Positions 1 through 5,666 of a stretch of DNA of 5,666 bases are shown here, one piece after another. The translations under genes were made by a program, and so were the position numbers. The notes under the pieces were generated by a model, which worked only from the letters and a program-made list of their open reading frames with translations, was not told where the DNA came from and did not search any database. Every line of letters starts with the position of its first letter. Position 1 is the stretch's first letter. The DNA comes from Methylophilaceae bacterium UBA5127 (GTDB lineage Bacteria > Pseudomonadota > Gammaproteobacteria > Burkholderiales > Methylophilaceae), in contig DHYP01000006.1 of NCBI GenBank assembly GCA_002414145.1, forward strand, positions 55,026-60,691, in the 5' to 3' direction.

Positions 1-3000
1 CAGCTAAGCCAAGCCATTAATTTCTTGCGTGATGGTGCTAGTACCACAACGCATCCTGTGTTGATTGAGATTGCTGCTGGTATTCATATGCTTGAGTCGT
101 CATTGCGCGACTATTTAGAATTAGATGCCGACCGCATTCAGAAAGTGTTATCCGAAATTCAACGTTTGGAGTTGATTGGCTCTGGCGCTGCCTACGAGCA
201 GTTAGAGCATGACAGAACCAATGAACTCGATGCTGATACCATTAAGGCGGTGGTTGCACATGTTCATGACTCACTCAAAGTAATAGAGCAGGCATTGGAT
301 AGCTTCTTTAGAAAACCAGAAGAGAAATCTGCACTATTGCCAACACTCAAACCATTAAAAGAAGTGGCATCCATCTTCCAAATGCTTAATTTGGAAGTGC
401 CAGCAAACGTAGCAAACGTCAGTCTACGTTTTATTGAGTATTTTCAAAGTGCCCAATTTAGTGGGAATCAGGGTGAATTTGAGCTTCTAGCAGAAAGCTT
501 AAGTATGCTTGGCATGTATGCGGAAGGCATGCCCAAGGTTAGGCCAGAATACGAAACTGCGATGGAAGCTGCGCTTAATCGTATGCAAGTGGTCTATACC
601 AATATTAAGCCTGCAACAGAAACGCCTGCCGAGCATTCTGAAGAAACGAAAATTGCCAGCATAGAACAGAACATGGCAGATTCGGATGATGATAAAAAAA
701 TCACTGATAAAGCATTTGATGATGAGTTGTTGGACATTTACCTAACTGAAACTGAAGAAGTACTGGCGCATATCGCAGAAAATCTACAAGCGATAAAGGT
801 AAATGCTAATCATGAATCAATGGTGGAGGTGAGAAGAGGGTTTCATACGCTGAAGGGAAGTGGGCGTACAGTAGGTTTGGCTGGTTTAGGTGAGGTGGCT
901 GGTAAAGTCGAGCTTTTTTTAAATGGCTTGCTTGATAAAAAGACTCACTTAACACCCGATCAACTCAATGAAGTCGAGCAGGTGGCTTCTGCATTTGCTG
1001 GCTGGGCAGAAGAACTCCGTGCCCATGGTCAATTAGTATTTAATCAAGAAAAATGGCTTGCGCGCATAGAGGCTTGGAGCAATCCACCCAAAGTCGCCAA
1101 GAAGAAAAAAGCCGCAGAGGATTTTGTGCTGATTGGTGGAGTGCGTCAACTGAGTCGTCAGTTTTATAACATCTTTCTTAATGAAAGTATGTTGAATATC
1201 ACGACCCTAGAGCAAGATTTAGTCAAAATGAGCGAAAATACTGGCATGGTGGCTCCGTCAGTTAAGGCAAGACATGCTATTCATACACTTGCTAGCAACG
1301 CTTTAGCAGCTGGTTTTAACCCTTTGGGTACATTGGGGCGCGCGGTTGAATTATGGTTGGATGATGTGGGTGACGCATGGTCACTACCCCAGCACAAAAT
1401 TTATGCCAGAGTAATTAAGTCTATTGCCAAAATGTGGCAAAGTATCTCTGAGTTTAATGAGCCTAAAGAAGAAAAAGCATTACTGAATGCGGTCGCAAAA
1501 GTAACCCCTAGCATATGCGATACGACACGGCAACAAGTAGAAACTGAGATTGAGTCTGTAGCGCCTCATGCGGAAGAGCTTGAGCACAATGTGGTGGAGT
1601 CAATGACAAATGCCACTGACTCACAAAATGAGGCGCAAGACGCACCTGAGATGGAGCCGTGGACTACTGAAGCCGATGTCGAGGTGGATGGTGAAATTTT
1701 AAGCTTGTTCCATGAAGAAGCGGACGATTTACTCCCCTTGATTGGTGACGAGTTAAGGGCTTGGAAGTTTGATCCAAAATCAACACAGCATCCTGATGCG
1801 TTACAACGTGCATTACATACCTTAAAAGGTAGTGCGCGCATGGCTGGCAAAAATACACTAGGCAGTATTGTGCATCATATGGAAGAGCGTGTCGTTCAGG
1901 CATTAAAACGCAAAGTGGACGCGCAAGTGTTTGAACATTTATTTGCAGATCTGGACTTGATTGGCACCTATTTTGATGAAGGGCAGTTGCCTGAGCAGCC
2001 AGTTCTCGAGCCTGTAGTAACGCATACAGAAACTGATGTTGCTGACTTGATGCCTGAGCCACAAGATGAGGTAGAGTCAGCGCAGGATGAGATTCAGGCT
2101 GTCGAAGTCAATGATCACCACCAAGAAGAACCTAGATCAACTAGAGCGGCAAACCGCAAAACACAGTATTTGCGTATGCGAGCGGATGTGTTGGATCGAC
2201 TGATTAATGAGGCTGGTGAAATTTCGATTATTCGATCACGCATCGATAAAGAGGTGATTGGCTTTAAAGGCACCTCGCATGATCTTATCGAGAGCGTAAC
2301 GCGCTTACGTAACTATTTGCGCGAGCTAGAAATTGAAGCAGATACCCAACTGCAATCACGTTTGACTTTGTTGCAAGAAACCAATGAGAAATTTGATCCA
2401 TTAGAGTTTGACCGCTTTACACGCTTGCAAGAATTAACACGCATGATGGCCGAGAGTGTAAACGATATTTCCACTATCCAAAGTTGCTTTGTCACAAACT
2501 TAGGTCAGGCTGAAGCGGCGCTACAACAGCAAACACGCATGAACCGTGATTTGCAACAAGCCTTGATGAGTGTACGTATGTTGCCATTCTCTCAGTTGTC
2601 AGAGCGTATGGAACGGGTGGTGCGTCAAACGGCACGTGATTTGAACAAGCGTGTTGATTTTGTCATAGAAGGGGCTAAGACAGAAATTGACCGCAGTGTG
2701 CTTGATAAGATTGGTGCGCCACTAGAACACTTACTTAGAAATGCAGTTGCACATGGTATCGAGCTACCTGAAGTTAGAAAAAAATCATCTAAATTTGAGA
2801 CAGGTCGGTTGCGCTTAAAAGTTAGTTCCTCTAACGATGAGATTCGTATCGAAATTAGTGATGATGGTGCTGGTGTTAATTTAGCTAAAGTAAAAGAAAT
2901 TGCCATCAAAAACAAAATTATTAACGCAGATGCTGAGGTCAGTGATCAAGCACTCATGGCGGTCATATTTGAACCTGGATTCTCAACTTCCACAGAAGTG

Positions 3001-3972
3001 ACGCAGATTGCAGGGCGAGGTGTTGGCTTGGATGTTGTACGCAATGAAGTGACAGAGCTGGGTGGTCGTATTGATGTAGAAAGTAAAGTAAGTGAAGGCA
3101 CTCGCTTCCTTATTTATCTCCCTATAACGCTTACAGTTGCACAAGTGCTTATGATACGTTCAGGCAATACTGAATATGCGATTTCTGTGGCCATGATTGA
3201 GCAAGCACAAAAGATTAAGCAGGCAGAGCTCGCCAATGCATACAGTGCGGGCGAAGTTGTGTGGGCAGGTAACCACTATCCATTGCATCATATAGCAAAA
3301 TTGCTGAACGAGCCTATTGCAGAAAATGATCAAGGGTATGCCTCTATCTTGTTATTAAGAAGTGGCAATTACCGCATTGCGTTGCAAGTGGATGAAATGC
3401 TGAGCAATCAAGAGGTAGTGATCAAGCCTATTGGCGCTGAACTGGCGCGCGTGCCTGGCATTATGGGTGCAACTGTATCAGGTGATGGTCGAGTAATTTT
3501 AATACTTAACCCACTGTTATTAGCGAATCGCGAAGTGCTAGCAGTGGGTGCTGTTAAGGTCAAAGTTGAGGAAGTGCAGAACGTTACACATAAATTAAAA
3601 GCATTAGTGGTGGATGATTCACTCACGATGCGAAAAGTGTTAGGACGTTTGCTGGAGCGCGAAGGCTTTGAGGTATTGGTGGCCAAAGATGGTATGGATG
3701 CGATGCAATTGTTACAAGAAACAGTACCTGACATTATCCTAACTGATATTGAAATGCCTAGAATGGATGGATTTGGTTTGTCACGTAATATTCGCGATGA
3801 TGCACGTACTGCCAATACACCGTTAATTATGATTAGCTCACGCACAGCAGATAAGCATCAGAATTTGGCACAGGATATCGGTGTCGATGCCTTCTTTGGT
3901 AAGCCTGTACAAGATGATGAGTTGATTGCAAAAGTCAATGCGCTAATCGCGTCAAAAAAAGTATTGCACTAA
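1..3972 (+). CDS. pilL: PilL/ChpA-type hybrid chemotaxis histidine kinase, 5'-truncated by window
   Basis: Cytoplasmic CheA-like kinase of the type IV pilus (Pil-Chp) chemosensory system. In this family it autophosphorylates on Hpt histidines and passes phosphate to PilG/PilH-type regulators to control twitching. Codons here count from base 1. Domains: helical N-terminal part without an HTLKG motif (~1-200); Hpt-A with HTLKGSGR, His282; degenerate Hpt-B with HTLASNA, His428; Hpt-C with HTLKGSAR, His606; acidic Glu/Asp-rich linker (~655-715); dimerisation helices (~723-850); HATPase with N box HLLRNAVAHG (910-919), G1 DDGAG (954-958), F box FEPGFST (990-996) and G2 GRGVGLD (1005-1011); CheW-like domain (~1040-1170); receiver domain with Asp1205/Asp1206, phospho-acceptor Asp1249 in TDIEMP and Lys1301. 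Stop is TAA at 3970. The frame is open back to base 1 and TTG at 25 lies inside it, so the start is upstream and the protein exceeds 1323 residues. A CheA of another chemosensory system is less likely because of the multiple Hpts plus fused receiver. No frameshift seen. Confidence 0.93.
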   Translation, partial: QLSQAINFLRDGASTTTHPVLIEIAAGIHMLESSLRDYLELDADRIQKVLSEIQRLELIGSGAAYEQLEHDRTNELDADTIKAVVAHVHDSLKVIEQALDSFFRKPEEKSALLPTLKPLKEVASIFQMLNLEVPANVANVSLRFIEYFQSAQFSGNQGEFELLAESLSMLGMYAEGMPKVRPEYETAMEAALNRMQVVYTNIKPATETPAEHSEETKIASIEQNMADSDDDKKITDKAFDDELLDIYLTETEEVLAHIAENLQAIKVNANHESMVEVRRGFHTLKGSGRTVGLAGLGEVAGKVELFLNGLLDKKTHLTPDQLNEVEQVASAFAGWAEELRAHGQLVFNQEKWLARIEAWSNPPKVAKKKKAAEDFVLIGGVRQLSRQFYNIFLNESMLNITTLEQDLVKMSENTGMVAPSVKARHAIHTLASNALAAGFNPLGTLGRAVELWLDDVGDAWSLPQHKIYARVIKSIAKMWQSISEFNEPKEEKALLNAVAKVTPSICDTTRQQVETEIESVAPHAEELEHNVVESMTNATDSQNEAQDAPEMEPWTTEADVEVDGEILSLFHEEADDLLPLIGDELRAWKFDPKSTQHPDALQRALHTLKGSARMAGKNTLGSIVHHMEERVVQALKRKVDAQVFEHLFADLDLIGTYFDEGQLPEQPVLEPVVTHTETDVADLMPEPQDEVESAQDEIQAVEVNDHHQEEPRSTRAANRKTQYLRMRADVLDRLINEAGEISIIRSRIDKEVIGFKGTSHDLIESVTRLRNYLRELEIEADTQLQSRLTLLQETNEKFDPLEFDRFTRLQELTRMMAESVNDISTIQSCFVTNLGQAEAALQQQTRMNRDLQQALMSVRMLPFSQLSERMERVVRQTARDLNKRVDFVIEGAKTEIDRSVLDKIGAPLEHLLRNAVAHGIELPEVRKKSSKFETGRLRLKVSSSNDEIRIEISDDGAGVNLAKVKEIAIKNKIINADAEVSDQALMAVIFEPGFSTSTEVTQIAGRGVGLDVVRNEVTELGGRIDVESKVSEGTRFLIYLPITLTVAQVLMIRSGNTEYAISVAMIEQAQKIKQAELANAYSAGEVVWAGNHYPLHHIAKLLNEPIAENDQGYASILLLRSGNYRIALQVDEMLSNQEVVIKPIGAELARVPGIMGATVSGDGRVILILNPLLLANREVLAVGAVKVKVEEVQNVTHKLKALVVDDSLTMRKVLGRLLEREGFEVLVAKDGMDAMQLLQETVPDIILTDIEMPRMDGFGLSRNIRDDARTANTPLIMISSRTADKHQNLAQDIGVDAFFGKPVQDDELIAKVNALIASKKVLH
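402..419 (+). repeat. 9-bp perfect tandem duplication inside pilL
   Basis: AGCAAACGT occurs twice head to tail at 402-410 and 411-419. It is a whole number of codons and produces the peptide repeat ANVANV in the helical N-terminal part of PilL without disturbing the frame. It may be a small slippage duplication. Confidence 0.6.
3509..3549 (+). repeat. Nested inverted repeat in the CheW-receiver linker of pilL
   Basis: ACCCACTG (3509-3516) pairs with CAGTGGGT (3542-3549), and inside it TAGC (3521-3524) pairs with GCTA (3537-3540), giving a potential nested hairpin. It lies within coding sequence near the junction between the CheW-like and receiver domains. The pairing is seen directly; function is unknown and chance is plausible. 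Confidence 0.3.
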
Positions 3973-3980
3973 GCTCACCC

Positions 3981-3998
3981 ACATAAAAATTTTTATGT
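3981..3998. repeat. Perfect 18-bp AT-rich palindrome after pilL stop
   Basis: ACATAAAAATTTTTATGT is identical to its own reverse complement and starts 8 bases after the pilL TAA. As RNA it could fold as a 7-bp stem with an AATT loop followed by a short T run (TTTTG). That resembles a terminator in form, but the stem has only one G-C pair, so it would be weak. A protein-binding site or an AT-rich promoter element for dnaE are alternatives. The palindrome is seen directly; any function is inference. Confidence 0.5.
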
Positions 3999-4009
3999 TT
4001 TGTATGCCA

Positions 4010-4032
4010 ATTTTACCTGACAAAGGTAAAAT
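4010..4032 (+). promoter_or_regulatory. Leader hairpin upstream of dnaE overlapping the ribosome binding site
   Basis: The arms ATTTTACC (4010-4017) and GGTAAAAT (4025-4032) are perfect reverse complements around the loop TGACAAA, giving an 8-bp stem that ends 6 bases before the dnaE ATG at 4039. The 3' arm contains the GG of the only convincing Shine-Dalgarno-like stretch, AAAGG, so the folded form would pair those bases. It could be a translation-modulating hairpin in RNA or a dyad operator in DNA. It does not look like an intrinsic terminator because no T tract follows on the plus strand. The inverted repeat is certain; its role is inferred. Confidence 0.4.
4022..4026 (+). promoter_or_regulatory. 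Candidate Shine-Dalgarno for dnaE (AAAGG)
   Basis: AAAGG is the best purine-rich match to the anti-Shine-Dalgarno sequence in the gap. It lies 12 bases before ATG 4039, which is long, and only 4 bases before the out-of-frame ATG 4031, which is short. Neither spacing is ideal, so this site does not settle the start by itself. Its GG falls within the stem of the leader hairpin. Confidence 0.4.
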
Positions 4033-4063
4033 GACTGCATGCAAGAATCAGACAGTCAATTGA
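4031..4063 (+). other. Possible 10-codon mini-ORF overlapping the dnaE start
   Basis: ATG 4031 opens a frame reading MTACKNQTVN and stops at TGA 4061-4063. It is out of frame with dnaE. Its ATG overlaps the end of the leader hairpin, and its stop overlaps an in-frame dnaE TTG at 4060-4062 in a TTGA junction. This arrangement could support translational coupling, but a 10-codon ORF is easily produced by chance and nothing in the peptide is recognisable. Listed for completeness with low confidence. Confidence 0.12.
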
Positions 4064-5666
4064 GTCAGCCTCACTTTATTCATCTACGCTGTCATAGTGA
4101 ATACTCTGTTGTTGATGGCGTGGTCAGAATAGATGATTACGTTGCCACCGCTAAGCAGGACAGCATGCCTGCGCTTGCACTTACCGATTTAAGCAATCTA
4201 TTTGGCGCGGTTAAGTTCTTTAAAACAACTCGCGCAGCTGGCATCAAGCCATTGGTCGGTTGTGATGTCTGGATAGAGAATCCCATCAATCGAGATCAAG
4301 CACACCGCGTGTTGCTGCTTGTACAAAACCTCACTGGATATCGCCATCTTTGCGAGTTGCTAAGTAAGGCATTTTTAGAAAACCAATATCGGGGTCGTGC
4401 CGAACTTAAGCAAGCTTGGTTGCAACAAGCGAATGAAGGATTGATTTTACTTTCTGGATTCAAGCATGGCGACATTGGCACTGCACTGAGTCAAGACAAC
4501 TTAGAACTGGCCAAAAAGTATGCAAATCAGTGGTCAAGTTTATTTCCAAATCGTTTTTATTTAGACTTTCAGCGGGTATACGCGCCTGCCGAAAATGTAG
4601 CACAAGAAGCGTTGATACATCAGACCTTACAGCTAGCAAATGCGTTAGACTTGCCTGTCGTTGCAACACATCCCATTCAATTTATTTTGCCCGATGATTT
4701 TATGGCGCATGAGGCACGCACTTGTATCGCAGAAGGTTACATGCTGGCAGATAGTCGACGTCCTAAGCATTTTACCCCGTCTCAGTATTTTAAGTCACAA
4801 GTGGAAATGCAGGCTTTGTTTGCGGATATGCCTGAGGCACTTGCGAATACTGTGGAAATTGCTAAACGCTGCAATTTAACACTCACTTTAGGTAAAAACT
4901 ATTTGCCTGATTTTCCAACGCCCAATCAAGAAAGTTTAGATGAGTATTTAATTCAGCAATCCAAATCTGGCTTGGAAACAAGACTGCATGCGCTGTATGC
5001 AGACGATAATGTACGAGAAAAAAAGCGAGAAGCCTACGAAAAGCGCTTGCAGTTTGAATGCGAAATTATCATTCAAATGGGGTTCCCTGGTTACTTTTTG
5101 ATTGTGGCTGACTTCATTAACTGGGCTAAAAATAACGGTGTACCAGTAGGGCCAGGTCGTGGTTCTGGTGCTGGTTCGCTAGTCGCTTATAGCTTGGGAA
5201 TTACAGACCTTGATCCATTGCGTTACAACTTGCTGTTTGAGCGCTTCCTAAACCCAGAGCGGGTTTCAATGCCTGACTTTGATATTGATTTTTGTCAGGA
5301 AGGACGCGATCGCGTCATTGATTATGTCAAGCAAAAGTATGGCTTAGCTTCAGTTTCACAAATCGCTACTTTCGGTACCATGGCAGCAAAGGCAGTGATA
5401 CGTGATGTCGGGCGCGTGCTGGATTTGCCTTTTAATTTTGTGGATGGTATTGCTAAGTTGATTCCTTTGGAATTAGGGATTACATTGCGTGGTGCGCTAG
5501 AAAAAGAACCACAGCTACAAGAGCGCAGGGAAAAGGAAGAAGAAGTGGCCAGCCTACTAGAGCTTGCCTTGCGCTTAGAAGGTCTGGTTCGCAACGTCGG
5601 GATGCATGCTGGTGGCGTGCTGATTGCACCTGGCAAGATATCGGATTACTCCCCTATTTATTGTCA
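4039..5666 (+). CDS. dnaE: DNA polymerase III alpha subunit, 3'-truncated by window
   Basis: Catalytic subunit of the replicative DNA polymerase III holoenzyme; extends DNA 5'->3' at the fork. From ATG 4039 the window holds 542 codons, nearly half of the usual ~1160 residues, with no stop before the edge. Domains, by comparison with recalled E. coli DnaE: PHP (~12-280) opening HLRCHSEYS (15-23); palm from ~283 with GPGRGSGAGS (371-380) and PDFDIDF (412-418), whose Asp413 and Asp415 match the first two catalytic aspartates (E. coli D401, D403); thumb (~445-522); RNVGMHAGGV (518-527) as the palm resumes. The third catalytic aspartate lies beyond the window. PHP positions usually holding metal ligands are changed (Arg17, Leu51, Gln214), implying no PHP nuclease activity and a separate proofreading subunit. 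Start: ATG 4039 adds about 7 residues before LSQPHFIHL; TTG 4060 would give MSQPHFIHL, which aligns better with E. coli MSEPRFVHL. DnaE2 (ImuC) is unlikely given the close full-length match. Confidence 0.95.
   Translation, partial: MQESDSQLSQPHFIHLRCHSEYSVVDGVVRIDDYVATAKQDSMPALALTDLSNLFGAVKFFKTTRAAGIKPLVGCDVWIENPINRDQAHRVLLLVQNLTGYRHLCELLSKAFLENQYRGRAELKQAWLQQANEGLILLSGFKHGDIGTALSQDNLELAKKYANQWSSLFPNRFYLDFQRVYAPAENVAQEALIHQTLQLANALDLPVVATHPIQFILPDDFMAHEARTCIAEGYMLADSRRPKHFTPSQYFKSQVEMQALFADMPEALANTVEIAKRCNLTLTLGKNYLPDFPTPNQESLDEYLIQQSKSGLETRLHALYADDNVREKKREAYEKRLQFECEIIIQMGFPGYFLIVADFINWAKNNGVPVGPGRGSGAGSLVAYSLGITDLDPLRYNLLFERFLNPERVSMPDFDIDFCQEGRDRVIDYVKQKYGLASVSQIATFGTMAAKAVIRDVGRVLDLPFNFVDGIAKLIPLELGITLRGALEKEPQLQERREKEEEVASLLELALRLEGLVRNVGMHAGGVLIAPGKISDYSPIYC
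5303..5316. repeat. 14-bp GC-rich palindrome in dnaE
   Basis: GACGCGATCGCGTC is a perfect palindrome containing GCGATCGC and a GATC site. It encodes part of GRDRVID, just after the catalytic PDFDIDF motif, where E. coli has a similar peptide, so the amino acid constraint may explain most of it. Probably incidental. Confidence 0.3.

Noticed and set aside
25..27. TTG at 25 as the start of the pilL reading frame
   Set aside because: The same frame is open upstream to base 1 (QLSQAINF), no Shine-Dalgarno precedes it, and the family is larger than this start would give; the true start is outside the window.
1566..2062. Minus-strand ORFs of 94 and 132 codons inside pilL
   Set aside because: They lie wholly opposite a strongly supported Hpt and linker region, have low-complexity Ser/Cys/His-rich translations and no recognisable domain; they are shadows of the plus-strand gene.
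2313..3845. Minus-strand ORFs of 60, 96 and 145 codons inside pilL
   Set aside because: They are antisense to the dimerisation, HATPase and receiver coding regions with intact motifs on the plus strand; no family resemblance.
3964..4008. Sigma70-type promoter for dnaE (TTGCAC at 3964, TATGCC at 4003)
   Set aside because: No -35/-10 pair with 16-18 base spacing could be found in the gap; the matches are weak and badly spaced.
4010..4032. Leader hairpin as an intrinsic terminator for pilL
   Set aside because: The stem is AT-rich and is followed by GACTGC rather than a T tract on the plus strand.
4296..4879. Short ORFs on both strands within 4296-4879
   Set aside because: This stretch is continuously coding for the PHP domain of dnaE in another frame, with clear similarity to E. 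coli DnaE.
5322..5636. Minus-strand ORF of 104 codons opposite dnaE
   Set aside because: It is antisense to conserved palm and thumb coding sequence (FGTMAAKAVIRDVGRVL and RNVGMHAGGV on the plus strand) and its Ser/Arg-rich translation resembles no known protein.
1..5666. Mobile element, CRISPR array, tRNA/rRNA or defence-like novel system
   Set aside because: The window is almost entirely filled by two recognisable housekeeping and motility genes; no repeat arrays, terminal inverted repeats, transposase motifs or RNA gene signatures were seen.

Overview
The window looks like ordinary chromosome from a Gram-negative proteobacterium. It holds two large same-strand genes, both cut by the window edges, separated by a 66-base gap. 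Moderately AT-rich base composition (judged by eye), a PilL/ChpA-type type IV pilus chemosensory kinase and a DnaE close to the E. coli type (sequence recalled from memory) fit a betaproteobacterium. A Methylophilaceae/Methylotenera-like source is possible, but that is a guess.

Region 1 (bases 1-3972) is the 3' 1323 codons of a very large hybrid CheA-like histidine kinase (pilL, also called chpA). It has a helical N-terminal part, three Hpt-like phosphotransfer domains (the middle one degenerate), an acidic linker, a CheA dimerisation helix region, an HATPase domain with all four ATP-binding boxes, a CheW-like domain and a complete C-terminal receiver domain. The frame is open from the first base, so the true start lies upstream, and the TTG at 25 is not a real start.

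Region 2 (3973-4038) is the only intergenic gap. It holds a perfect 18-bp AT-rich palindrome just after the pilL stop, and then an 8-bp stem / 7-nt loop hairpin whose 3' arm contains the GG of the best Shine-Dalgarno candidate for the next gene. A 10-codon out-of-frame mini-ORF begins in this hairpin and ends in a TTGA overlap with an alternative in-frame start of the next gene.

Region 3 (4039-5666) is the first 542 codons of dnaE, the replicative DNA polymerase III alpha subunit. It contains a PHP domain with several substituted metal ligands, the GPGRGSGAGS palm motif, the first two catalytic aspartates and the thumb. It runs off the right edge.

The two genes have unrelated jobs: surface sensing and twitching motility control versus chromosome replication. 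Their shared strand and short gap allow read-through, but the structured gap suggests dnaE may be controlled separately. I see no mobile element, CRISPR array, RNA gene or unfamiliar defence-like system. The most interesting material is the compact dnaE leader and the degenerate middle Hpt of PilL.
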